Source: Leeuwenhoekiella sp. MAR_2009_132
Lineage (GTDB): Bacteria; Bacteroidota; Bacteroidia; Flavobacteriales; Flavobacteriaceae
Assembly: GCF_000687915.1 (NCBI RefSeq)
Contig: NZ_JHZY01000002.1
Span: forward strand, 558,001-622,000
DNA length: 64,000 nucleotides
Direction of reading: 5' to 3'
A model generated the notes under the pieces. The model was not told where the DNA came from. It saw only the letters and a program-made list of their open reading frames with translations, and searched no databases. Positions 15,127 to 23,501 of the stretch are shown here, one piece after another; position 1 is the stretch's first letter, and each line of letters opens with the position of its first letter. Made by a program: the position numbers and the translations under genes.

Positions 15127-18100
15127 TTAAGCACCAAATTTTAACCCGAATTGAAAGCGCCCACCATCATCACCTGTAAAGTAACTAAAGCTACTATTTA
15201 AAAATGCACCTATACTAAAATTAAGACCGCCTCCATAACTGGTGTGCCACATTTTTGAGTTTTCATTATTGAGCCATACGCGACCTAAATCATAACCTGC
15301 AAAGAGGTGTGAACGTACGGGAAAAAGAGCGGTTTTTAAGGGTTTAAATTGATATAAAATATCTGCGGAAGCACGAAGCGATTGGTCTCCTGTAAACCGA
15401 TCTAGACGGTAACTTCTCAAACCGGAATTACCTCCCAAACGAGCCGCCTGATAAAATGGAATGTCATTACCAAAACGCAGTTGCCCGTCAACCTGTGTTT
15501 TTAAAACCAAATCTCTTGAGCTGTCTATCGCATTCCAAAAAGTGATTTTGGGGTCTGCAGCAAAAACGGTCTCAGCAGAATTTAAGTTATCACTAAAATA
15601 CCCCGAAGCTTCAAAAATCATCCCTCGTGTAGGAAAATTTATGTTGTCTATGCTCTTGTAGGAATAAATTGCACTAGCGGTAGCATATTCATTATTAATG
15701 AGATTGTTAGCTGTATTTATTAAAAGTGAAGGGTCAAGTTCAAATTTTTGAAACTTAAGAGAGGTTTCAAATGAACTACCATATTCACCGTTATAATACA
15801 CGCTTATGCCGCCCTCAAATTTCTGCATATTGATGCGGTTAAAATCAAAATTTGTGGCAGCATTTAAAGTTTCATTTCCGAAGCCAAAAAAGTTTTCTGT
15901 ATAATTATTTGTGGTTGCAAGACCAGAAATTTTAAAATTCCACTCCGGAAAAATATTTGCAAAATGTACTTCGGCTTTAAAAATTGCTGCCTGCGTAAGT
16001 GAAAAATACTGCGCATCTAAGACAAATTGTGAGGTAAACGGGTTGCGTTCAAAACCTAATTTTTGACGTGCAAATCGTAAATGTGGTGCCAATCCCCAGT
16101 CAGGATTATAGGGTAATTCCAAGCCAATTTTTTTTGCTTCTCCAGGACGACGTTCTGTGTCATAAATATGGTTTTCATAAACCGAACTAAAGCGCATACG
16201 AGCCCCATTATTAGATTCTATTTTATTGCCTTTAGGCTGATCGTATATGGTAAGATTATTTCCATTTTTAAGATCATAAGTATCGTCATCCAGCCCACCT
16301 GCAATTACTAATTTAATGCTGCTTGTACCGTTACCATTTGTAGTAAAAACATCATCATCATCAAGACCATAAATCCATATTTCGGCAGTTTCCTGAGGAT
16401 TAAATGTGCGGTCAAAGAGTAAAGTCCCATCTTCATCATCTTCAATTCTAACTGCTTTTATGCGAGTTGTGCCATCATCATTGCGGGTAATATAAAAATG
16501 ATCATCCTTATCTGTTCCCTTGAGTGTTTGAAACTTAATATAGAATGCATAGTAGCGCTCTACGATGTCTTTAAGGTTGCTTTTGCGTTTTAGCAAATCA
16601 TCTTGTAGTTGCAACCAATCTTCATCTTGAATTTCGTCAGGAATGTCTGTAAAAGCTTTTGCAACCACTTCAGGAGTAATTTGTTTTTGAATGTAATCAA
16701 CAGCGTCTAGCCATTCTTCTTTTGTGCTTTTCTGCAATATAGCGCGATCTAGCGTGATTGCACTTTCACTAAACTTCTCAATAAATTCTATATCTGGACC
16801 GTAATTAGCGAGTTCGCGGGTACTTGCCATAAATTTTTGGAGCATTTTGATAATTTTACCATCAAATTTTGAAAATACCTGATCGCGATCGCGGGGTATT
16901 GCAATATATGTTGCTACATCTGCACTGTCTTTACGTTCTGCCCAGCGCCACTGGTCTTCATGACGGTCCCAATCTCCCACGAGCATATCAAATACACGTG
17001 CTCGTATATAATCGTTTTCTTCAACTACATTTTTCTCATCTTCACGTATGGCTTCAAAAAGATCTGTGGTGCTCTCAACATCTTCGTTAAAACCAAACAT
17101 ATGATCCCCGTTAAAATCGGCATCAGGCTTTTCTACAATCATATACAGGCGATCCCCGTGGGTTTCATTAAAATCACCTAATACTTTCTGTTTAGGAACA
17201 TAAAATACCTTAGGATGCGTGTGGTTGAGGTCTGCAGCGCCTGCAAGTTTAGGTATTGCAAATGCGCCATAAGGATGTGATGCGGTGTAGAAATCTTCAA
17301 TAAGGCGAGCAGGTAAGGTCCCTTTAAAATATTCCTGAGCATCCAGATCATCATAGCCAGAAGATTTTAAAAATGCAAATGGATCTTTAGCTAAAGCCCG
17401 CATATTGTATTCTCTGTCGTCTTTGTCTACCAGTCGTAATGACTGTGTTTGATGTCCGCCACCGGCGCGTTCAACCTTTAGACCGCCATATAGTGTATCG
17501 AGTAGTGCAACGGGAGCCTCAATCTCAACACCATATAAATCTCTATAATGTTTACCCCATTTTTTTTCATATTTATCAGAAACTTCAACTAGTTCTTTAG
17601 GATAAATACGTGCTTTTTTTGTCTTCGAAAATGTTACGGGTAACGAATCTACAGGATAAGCTTTTGGTTTTAAAAACGCTTCTTTTGAAAAAGTCTCGAC
17701 GATTTGTTTTTGAGTATTTAAGGTATAAAAATGCACTGTTGAGGCACCATCTTTAAACAAACGTATTTCTGAAAATCCCGGTTCTACCGAAGCAAACAAG
17801 CCGTCTTTACCCAATCTTGCATATTCGGTTTTACTTCCTGTGCCTGTGATTAACTGGCGTATAGAACCGTTTTCTATATACTGCATAGAGCGCTCGTGTG
17901 CAGAAAGTACAAACAGTCTGGGAAGATCTATAGCCATCGTTTTAATCTCCTGCATCAAGCTATTCATTAACGGGTTAAATTGATCTTGTTTTGATATGCC
18001 GCCCTGTGTACGGGCAAAAGCCCAAATGAAGCCGGCACCGGGTATATAAGCATTTTCGGCAGAAGGTCTATATAAAGCACGGGTACTCATCTCACCACCA

Positions 18101-18792
18101 TAAATTCCGTTAGAATATAAGGGATGGTGCATCACCAGAAGCACATTTTTATGTCGTGCTTTACGCGCCTCATCTTTTAAAATAGTCAAAAATTGTGCGC
18201 GCGTTTTAATGCCACATTTGTCGTTAAAACCCGGGTGTTTACTCCAGTCTTCGATATACCATTGAGAATCTACAATAATTATTTCGGTTTCCTCATCTAC
18301 AGAAATCGTTTCGATAGGACACCCATTTTCTGGTTGAAAATGGTTGTCTTTCCCCATTTTCTTTTCTATAAAATCTTCAATCTTCTCAAGACCTGCAACA
18401 CCGTGATCGTTCCATTCATTTTCACCGGGAATCACAAGTGTTTTTCCGTTAAAGTCTTCAATTAATTCAATTACATCTTTAAGCTGCTCTTCATTATTAT
18501 CTTCCGTTAGCTTACTAGCATAAACATTATCTCCCAAAATCATCAGATAATCATTTTGATGCGCTCTTTCCTTTTGAAAATTTTTAAAACCAGTCAAAAG
18601 GTCTCTATTAGGTCCTTTTTTGCTAGAGCCCAGGTTTCCTAGTAGAAAAACGCTTCGGTAAGCAGTAGTGTCTATAGATGAAACCCCTATTTTAATTTCT
18701 GGATCGAGAAATTGCGTGCGTTTACTGGCGCAGGAATAAATTAAAAATGCAGCAATTAGCAGTAGGGAATAGGTGTGTAGTTTCTGTTTCAT
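15127..18792 (-). CDS. Giant lipoprotein: metallophosphatase-like, kinase-like middle region, and BamA-like barrel
   Basis: A 1221-residue protein with a lipobox ending at Cys21 (IYSC). Residues about 45-310 resemble a calcineurin-like phosphoesterase of the purple acid phosphatase kind: GDNVY (87-91), MHHPLYSNG (221-) and SAHERSMQY (297-). However, motif I reads LLGNLG (Asn53 where Asp is expected) and the GNHD motif is GENEWND. Residues about 420-800 form an alpha/beta region with VGDWDRHEDQW (605-615) and IPRDRDQVF (632-640), reminiscent of a kinase catalytic loop. Residues about 870-1221 are a BamA/D15-type barrel (GGNSGLRSYR, YGGGLNFSIG). It probably sits in the outer membrane. The function is unknown. 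Confidence 0.8.
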   Translation of the reverse strand: MKQKLHTYSLLLIAAFLIYSCASKRTQFLDPEIKIGVSSIDTTAYRSVFLLGNLGSSKKGPNRDLLTGFKNFQKERAHQNDYLMILGDNVYASKLTEDNNEEQLKDVIELIEDFNGKTLVIPGENEWNDHGVAGLEKIEDFIEKKMGKDNHFQPENGCPIETISVDEETEIIIVDSQWYIEDWSKHPGFNDKCGIKTRAQFLTILKDEARKARHKNVLLVMHHPLYSNGIYGGEMSTRALYRPSAENAYIPGAGFIWAFARTQGGISKQDQFNPLMNSLMQEIKTMAIDLPRLFVLSAHERSMQYIENGSIRQLITGTGSKTEYARLGKDGLFASVEPGFSEIRLFKDGASTVHFYTLNTQKQIVETFSKEAFLKPKAYPVDSLPVTFSKTKKARIYPKELVEVSDKYEKKWGKHYRDLYGVEIEAPVALLDTLYGGLKVERAGGGHQTQSLRLVDKDDREYNMRALAKDPFAFLKSSGYDDLDAQEYFKGTLPARLIEDFYTASHPYGAFAIPKLAGAADLNHTHPKVFYVPKQKVLGDFNETHGDRLYMIVEKPDADFNGDHMFGFNEDVESTTDLFEAIREDEKNVVEENDYIRARVFDMLVGDWDRHEDQWRWAERKDSADVATYIAIPRDRDQVFSKFDGKIIKMLQKFMASTRELANYGPDIEFIEKFSESAITLDRAILQKSTKEEWLDAVDYIQKQITPEVVAKAFTDIPDEIQDEDWLQLQDDLLKRKSNLKDIVERYYAFYIKFQTLKGTDKDDHFYITRNDDGTTRIKAVRIEDDEDGTLLFDRTFNPQETAEIWIYGLDDDDVFTTNGNGTSSIKLVIAGGLDDDTYDLKNGNNLTIYDQPKGNKIESNNGARMRFSSVYENHIYDTERRPGEAKKIGLELPYNPDWGLAPHLRFARQKLGFERNPFTSQFVLDAQYFSLTQAAIFKAEVHFANIFPEWNFKISGLATTNNYTENFFGFGNETLNAATNFDFNRINMQKFEGGISVYYNGEYGSSFETSLKFQKFELDPSLLINTANNLINNEYATASAIYSYKSIDNINFPTRGMIFEASGYFSDNLNSAETVFAADPKITFWNAIDSSRDLVLKTQVDGQLRFGNDIPFYQAARLGGNSGLRSYRLDRFTGDQSLRASADILYQFKPLKTALFPVRSHLFAGYDLGRVWLNNENSKMWHTSYGGGLNFSIGAFLNSSFSYFTGDDGGRFQFGLKFGA

Positions 18793-18818
18793 TTTGGGGT
18801 GATTAATGCGTATTTGAG

Positions 18819-18826
18819 CAAAATTA
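18819..18826 (-). promoter_or_regulatory. -7 promoter element (TAATTTTG) for the giant lipoprotein gene
   Basis: An exact TAnnTTTG match on the minus strand 27 bases before the start codon, the same distance seen at other promoters here. No clear -33 TTG is found. Confidence 0.45.
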
Positions 18827-18894
18827 TTAAATCTGCTCTACGCTTAAAGTTTTTGTGTAATTGTTAACGTTATTCACTAGTACCTTAATAGTTT

Positions 18895-18924
18895 ACAGTT
18901 GGGCATTTAAAATCAACAATTGAG
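18895..18924 (+). promoter_or_regulatory. LytTR-type direct repeat, site 1 (operon promoter)
   Basis: ACAGTTGGG (18895-18903), 12 bases, then ACAATTGAG (18916-18924). The 9-mers fit the known LytTR consensus (AgrA-like ACAGTTAAG) and the 21-bp period places both on one face of the helix. A TTTG -7 core at 18962-18965 follows 38 bases after the repeat, and the first ATG of the operon is at 18994. Confidence 0.7.
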
Positions 18925-18993
18925 TAAGACAGATTTATTGAATACTGATCTTATTAGAATCTTTGAGGTGTCTAATCAAAAATTTGAACAGTT

Positions 18994-19182
18994 ATGATTA
19001 AATTATTTATCTGGCTAGTGCATGCAGTTGCTTTATCAACAATGCCACAATCTACATTAGTAACTACTCGTGAGGGCTATGCGCAAAACGTTTTAAATGA
19101 ATTAGTGACTGAAGTAGTCTACGAGAGTTCTGGAGATTGTAATAACTTTAAAACGGGGGAAATATCATTAAGATTACCCTAA
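18994..19182 (+). CDS. Small protein of unknown function, first gene of the 2TM/LytTR operon
   Basis: A 62-residue frame with a hydrophobic start (MIKLFIWLVHAVALSTMPQ) and a polar remainder that matches no family I recognise. Support for it being real comes from geometry. The distance from the TTTG -7 core to its ATG (29 bases) is nearly the same as at the matching promoter of the 2TM gene at 20635 (30 bases), and the paired LytTR repeats are at identical distance. It ends 12 bases before the histidine kinase. The codon use resembles its neighbours. It could be an exported peptide or a translational lead-in; neither is shown. Confidence 0.5.
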   Translation: MIKLFIWLVHAVALSTMPQSTLVTTREGYAQNVLNELVTEVVYESSGDCNNFKTGEISLRLP

Positions 19183-19194
19183 CAAAATTTAAGT

Positions 19195-20532
19195 ATGACC
19201 AATTTTTTAAAGGAATTAGGAAAAGCTGTTATAGTAGGAATCGCTATCTATATTGTCTTTTTAATCATTCATCTAGGAGGCGGAAATGCCTTGTTATTTA
19301 ATAGAACACTAGCTGAAGATTTTGCACAAAGTATGGTGTATTCAGTGGTGTTGTATCTACTTAATATGAGTGTTTTTAAATATTACTATGGTAAAAATTT
19401 AAACAATTTGTACTCGTATAAGCATCAAATTAAAGCCATCGCGGCAAGTCTTGTAGTTACTGTTTTTGGTATTTTTTTAATACGTATGTTTCTTAAGTCT
19501 GTAACACAGGAAATAGATCTTATAAAATTTGTGCAGGAAGAGTCTTATTCAGGATATTGGATGCCTCTTTTTATCGCGCTTGTCTGTAATTTAATTTTTT
19601 ACTTTTTCTTTTACTACCGGTATAAAAAAGACCGGCAGGTAAAGGAGCAGAAAATTATTGCCGGTACTGCATCGGCACAGTTTGATGCGTTGAAGAATCA
19701 ATTAGATCCACATTTTTTGTTTAATAGTCTTAATGTTCTCACCAGTTTAATTGAAGAAAATCCGCAGCAGGCACAAAAGTTTACCACCTCGCTTTCTAAA
19801 GTATATCGTTATGTATTAGAACAAAAGAATAAGGAGCTTATTTCGCTTGAAGAAGAACTTGCATTTGCTAAAACCTATATGACCTTGCTTAAGATGCGAT
19901 ACGAAGATAGTATTGTGTTTACTATGCCACAACACGTTATAAATCCTGATGCTAAAGTAGTGCCACTGGCTTTACAGCTGCTACTAGAAAACGCCGTTAA
20001 ACACAATGTTGTTAGTGACCAGCATAAACTACATATTACTATTAAAGAAGTAGGTAACTATCTCATAGTAAAAAATAATCTTCAGCCTAAAAAAATAATG
20101 TCAAAGAGCAGTGGTGTAGGACTTATAAATATTAAACAGCGCTATGCGTTATTGACATCACGAACTGTTCAAATTAACACTACTGAAACAGCGTTTATAA
20201 TTGAAATACCCACACTCACTCACCAATTAAAACAACCGGTTATGAATACAGAATATTACCTCTCAGAAAAGAAATACGCGATGGCTAAAGAACACGTAGA
20301 AAAGTTAAAGGGCTTCTATATAAACTTTGGTCTGTACTGTTTAATTATACCCATATTAATAGTGTTAAACCTATACAGTGGCTCATTTCCCTGGGCTATT
20401 TTCCCGGCATTGGGCTGGGGGTTAGGGGTATTCTTTCATGGTGCAGATGTTTTTAACTGGAATTTTCTATTAGGTAAAAGCTGGGAAGACCGAAAAATTA
20501 AACAGTTGATGGATCAACAAAAAAGAAAGTAA
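19195..20532 (+). CDS. LytS/YpdA-type sensor histidine kinase with C-terminal 2TM domain
   Basis: A 445-residue membrane kinase. Four predicted helices fill residues about 12-140. The His_kinase domain has QFDALKNQLDPHFLFNSLN with phospho-acceptor His173, and LLLENAVKHN (262-271) as the N box of a short ATPase domain. Unusually, residues about 352-443 are a 2TM domain: FYINFGLYCLIIP, FPWAIFPALGWGLGVFFHG, FNWNFLLGKSWEDRKI. The same domain is encoded by the next two genes. It is probably the sensor for the LytTR response regulator at 21344. The signal is unknown. Confidence 0.9.
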   Translation: MTNFLKELGKAVIVGIAIYIVFLIIHLGGGNALLFNRTLAEDFAQSMVYSVVLYLLNMSVFKYYYGKNLNNLYSYKHQIKAIAASLVVTVFGIFLIRMFLKSVTQEIDLIKFVQEESYSGYWMPLFIALVCNLIFYFFFYYRYKKDRQVKEQKIIAGTASAQFDALKNQLDPHFLFNSLNVLTSLIEENPQQAQKFTTSLSKVYRYVLEQKNKELISLEEELAFAKTYMTLLKMRYEDSIVFTMPQHVINPDAKVVPLALQLLLENAVKHNVVSDQHKLHITIKEVGNYLIVKNNLQPKKIMSKSSGVGLINIKQRYALLTSRTVQINTTETAFIIEIPTLTHQLKQPVMNTEYYLSEKKYAMAKEHVEKLKGFYINFGLYCLIIPILIVLNLYSGSFPWAIFPALGWGLGVFFHGADVFNWNFLLGKSWEDRKIKQLMDQQKRK

Positions 20533-20534
20533 TT

Positions 20535-20564
20535 ACAGTTGAGTCACTTAAAATGACAATCGGG
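20535..20564 (+). promoter_or_regulatory. LytTR-type direct repeat, site 2 (upstream of 2TM gene)
   Basis: ACAGTTGAG (20535-20543), 12 bases, then ACAATCGGG (20556-20564), starting 3 bases after the kinase stop. It is closely similar to site 1 and has the same 21-bp period and the same 38-base distance from repeat end to the TTTG core. Confidence 0.7.
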
Positions 20565-20574
20565 TAATTTGAAA

Positions 20575-20605
20575 TTGAATTGAACCTGAAATCGCAGCAA
20601 ATTTG
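20575..20605 (+). promoter_or_regulatory. Internal promoter for the 2TM genes
   Basis: A TTG at 20575-20577, 20 bases, then CAAATTTG (20598-20605), matching the Bacteroidota -33/-7 pattern except for the first -7 base. It sits just downstream of LytTR site 2 and 30 bases before the ATG at 20635. Confidence 0.55.
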
Positions 20606-20634
20606 TTTCAGTATAAACAATAAAACAAAATAAA

Positions 20635-20949
20635 ATGGAAAATTTTGACAAAGAAAACAGATACTTGCAAGCTAAAGAACAAGTAGCAGAAATCAAGAAA
20701 TTTTACGGTAGCCTTATGAGTTATGTGCTTGTAATAGGGGCTTTAGCAGCACTTAATTATTATACAAACAATCTTAGGTACCCCTGGTTTCTTTGGGCAG
20801 CTTTAGGATGGGGAGTAGGTTTATTGTTTCAAGCAGCTAAAGCATTTAACTGGAACCCTATTGTAAATAAAGATTGGGAAAACCGAAAGATAAGGGAGTT
20901 TATGGAGCGTGAAGAAAAGTCACAATCTAATATGGGCCGTTGGGAATAA
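20635..20949 (+). CDS. 2TM domain protein
   Basis: A 104-residue protein that is almost entirely one 2TM domain: charged helix (QAKEQVAEIKKFYGSLM), two membrane segments (YVLVIGALAALNYY and PWFLWAALGWGVGLLFQAA), then FNWNPIVNKDWENRKIREFM. It closely resembles the C-terminal part of the kinase encoded just upstream. The biochemical role of 2TM proteins is not established. Its own LytTR-controlled promoter suggests it is an output of the system, possibly feeding back on the kinase by interaction between like domains (inference). Confidence 0.85.
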   Translation: MENFDKENRYLQAKEQVAEIKKFYGSLMSYVLVIGALAALNYYTNNLRYPWFLWAALGWGVGLLFQAAKAFNWNPIVNKDWENRKIREFMEREEKSQSNMGRWE

Positions 20950-20966
20950 CTGAAAATTAGTATATT

Positions 20967-21302
20967 ATGAAAGATCAAGACAAAACCTATAAAGAAGTTG
21001 TAAACCGTGTGAAACAGCTTAAAAATTTATACAATCATATTCCTGTTTATATTATCATATCTGTACTTTATGTTGCTTTTTGTCTGGGTGCTTTTGATGG
21101 AGGTAGATTTAGTCAATACATTCCATTTTGGTCACCTGTGTGTATGGTAGTTGGTTATGGTTTAAGTCTTGTAGGCTATTCCATTTACCTCAAACACGGA
21201 AGATTCTTTGAATCGTATTATAAACAATGGGAAAATCGTAAAATAGAAGAGTATTTAAAACGTGAAGAAGAGCGTGTTTCTTCTTTAGATCGTTGGGAAT
21301 AA
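20967..21302 (+). CDS. Second 2TM domain-like protein
   Basis: A 111-residue protein with the same plan: VVNRVKQLKNLYNHIPVYIIISVLYV, a second segment FWSPVCMVVGYGLSLVGYSI, and the C-terminal motif YKQWENRKIEEYL. It diverges from the preceding 2TM gene in both membrane segments, so it is not a recent duplicate. It begins 18 bases after that gene and precedes the response regulator by 42 bases. Both 2TM proteins end in a similar Ser-x-x-x-x-x-Arg-Trp-Glu tail (SNMGRWE, SSLDRWE). Confidence 0.8.
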   Translation: MKDQDKTYKEVVNRVKQLKNLYNHIPVYIIISVLYVAFCLGAFDGGRFSQYIPFWSPVCMVVGYGLSLVGYSIYLKHGRFFESYYKQWENRKIEEYLKREEERVSSLDRWE

Positions 21303-21343
21303 AGATACAAAACAATTTAAATTATAGAACCATTTTTTAAACT

Positions 21344-22102
21344 ATGAATGTACTCGTCATCGAAGATGAAAAACCCGCAGCACGCCGACTCACGCGAATG
21401 CTTGAAGCTTTAGCGTTAAATGTACAGGCACAATTAAATTCTGTAGAGGAAGCAGTAAATTGGTTCTCTTCAAATAAACATCCAGATCTCATTTTTCTAG
21501 ATATTCAATTAAGTGACGGGTTGTCTTTTGAGATTTTTGATGCTGTAGAAGTTACAAGTGCAATCATATTTACCACGGCTTATGATGAGTATGCTTTACA
21601 GGCATTTAAACTCAATAGTATAGATTATCTATTAAAACCTATAGATGATGACGAGCTTGAAGCGGCGGTAACTAAATTCAGAAAACAGAATAAACCAACT
21701 CAAGATGTTAAACTTAACTTTGACGATATACGCAAATTATTAGGTGTAAACCCGGTTGAGCGCGAGTATAAAAAACGTTTTACCGTTAAGATAGGGCAAC
21801 ACCTTAAAATGATTACTATTGAAGATGTGGTGTGTTTTTACAGTGAAAATAAAGGTACGTATGCGCGTACGTTCGATAAACGCGATTATCTTCTAGATAC
21901 TACACTAGAACTCTTAGAAAATGAGCTTGCTCCAGATGTTTTTTTTAGAGTAAGCCGAAAGTATTTTGTAAACGTACAGGCAATACAAGATATCATTAGC
22001 TATACCAATTCGCGTTTGCAAATAAAACTTAAATCTGGTGATGATTTAGAAATTATTGTAAGTAGGGAGCGCGTCAAGGATTTTAAACTGTGGATTTCTT
22101 AA
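21344..22102 (+). CDS. LytTR-family response regulator
   Basis: A 252-residue regulator. The receiver domain shows IEDEKPAARRL, phospho-acceptor Asp53 in FLDIQLSDG, Thr77 and Lys98 (YLLKPID). The C-terminal LytTR DNA-binding domain spans about 150-250, with KRFTVKIGQHLKMITIEDVVCFYSE and VSRKYFVNVQAIQDI. It is the cognate partner of the kinase at 19195. The paired ACAGTT-type sites at 18895 and 20535 are its most likely targets, implying autoregulation. Its stop codon overlaps that of the convergent DUF2254 gene by 4 bases. Confidence 0.93.
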   Translation: MNVLVIEDEKPAARRLTRMLEALALNVQAQLNSVEEAVNWFSSNKHPDLIFLDIQLSDGLSFEIFDAVEVTSAIIFTTAYDEYALQAFKLNSIDYLLKPIDDDELEAAVTKFRKQNKPTQDVKLNFDDIRKLLGVNPVEREYKKRFTVKIGQHLKMITIEDVVCFYSENKGTYARTFDKRDYLLDTTLELLENELAPDVFFRVSRKYFVNVQAIQDIISYTNSRLQIKLKSGDDLEIIVSRERVKDFKLWIS

Positions 22103-23427
22103 TCTAAGCTGAGAACAGCTACATCTGTGTTATTTACAGCCTGTATTTTTTTGGCGATGGCAAATATACCTTCTAAATCTGTGCGGTTGTCAATGGCTTT
22201 TTTTGCATCTTCCAGAATAAGGTTAGCTTCCCTGATGAGGGTTTGATCTACATTTTTAATTACGCTTTCTACCTGCAGTAGAAAGTATAGCGCTGTTAAC
22301 ATTTTATGCAGCATTATCACATCATGTTTACAATATACGCGCAGGGGCACAAAAACAAAATAGATGAGTTCCTCAAAATTTAAAGTACGTAGACTTATAA
22401 CTGCCTCGTCATTTTCATTACGTATAAAACTATAATCTTCTTTTTTTAAGCGTAATGCAAAGAGTTCCGAAAGGTAATCAACACAGGTAATAGCCGTGCC
22501 GGGGTCGTTAATACCAGGGCTCATTGCCTTAATTGCGATTTCTGTTAATTGTTTAAAACCTAAAACATAATTATGAGTTACAATTTCGCTACGTGAAAAA
22601 CCAAAACAGGACAATACCTGCTCTTTAAAATCATCATTTAGATCTATAGAACAGCGTGCAATTGGGATGTTTTTAAGTATAAATGTCCCCTTAGGTTGCA
22701 TAATATGTATTTTGCAATCTTTCTCTTTACAAATGTCAAGTAGCGTATCAATGGCTATTGTCTGTAGGTAGCCGGTTTTGTCTATACGTATTTCTTGCCA
22801 GTCACTAGTATCAGGAAAATCAGGGTGATTTGATTTATTTGTAGTGTTTTCTATAATCTGATCAAGTCGTGTTTTTGCCTTACTGTAAATATTTTCAACA
22901 ATACGGTTTACCTGTATGGCTTCAGAAATTGAATGAATAAAATAGATAAACAACGCAAGTGTAAGCATGCTAAGACCAATACCTACCAGTACAGAAAATC
23001 CCGGAAGTTGGTATTTATTTTCTGTAGGTTCAATACTTAATAAAATGAGGATACAATAAATAAGCGTGGCTATATAGTACCCTAAAACGTATTGATGTTT
23101 TTTATTAGAAATAAGTCCGGGTAAAATACGTGGGGAATAATTGCTCGATGCCTGATTTAAAAGAATCATAACCATAGAGAAACTAAAAACCATAAGAGAG
23201 ATAATTCCTCCAATGAAGGTACTTAGTAAAGTTCTTGCGGTATCTGCATCATTAATAACGAGGTTAGGAGCATGCTCTATAAGAAATCCTGAAATCCCAC
23301 GGCTTTCTGCATAAAGCATGATAAAACCGGCAATTAGACCTATAAAAGCGATTACAGAAGGGTAAAACCCTATTTTTCCGGTGAGATTTACAATAAAGAG
23401 TTTGATTTTTGTAACAAGTTGACGCAT
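22099..23427 (-). CDS. DUF2254 membrane protein
   Basis: A 442-residue protein with four predicted N-terminal membrane segments (about 20-40, 65-90, 110-130, 145-165). DUF2254 signatures include TLLSTFIGGIISLMVFSFSMVMILLNQASSNYSPRILPGLI and a soluble C-terminal half with FGFSRSEIVTHNYVLGFKQL and AMSPGINDPGTAITCVDYL. The biochemical role of this family is unknown. It is convergent with the LytTR regulator, sharing the TTAA at the two stops, so no terminator fits between them. Confidence 0.85.
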   Translation of the reverse strand: MRQLVTKIKLFIVNLTGKIGFYPSVIAFIGLIAGFIMLYAESRGISGFLIEHAPNLVINDADTARTLLSTFIGGIISLMVFSFSMVMILLNQASSNYSPRILPGLISNKKHQYVLGYYIATLIYCILILLSIEPTENKYQLPGFSVLVGIGLSMLTLALFIYFIHSISEAIQVNRIVENIYSKAKTRLDQIIENTTNKSNHPDFPDTSDWQEIRIDKTGYLQTIAIDTLLDICKEKDCKIHIMQPKGTFILKNIPIARCSIDLNDDFKEQVLSCFGFSRSEIVTHNYVLGFKQLTEIAIKAMSPGINDPGTAITCVDYLSELFALRLKKEDYSFIRNENDEAVISLRTLNFEELIYFVFVPLRVYCKHDVIMLHKMLTALYFLLQVESVIKNVDQTLIREANLILEDAKKAIDNRTDLEGIFAIAKKIQAVNNTDVAVLSLD

Positions 23428-23501
23428 TGAACGAATTTCTAATTTAATTATTTAACCTACAGTCTTATTTGTATTCTCTTAACACCTACAGACACTAAAT
23501 G

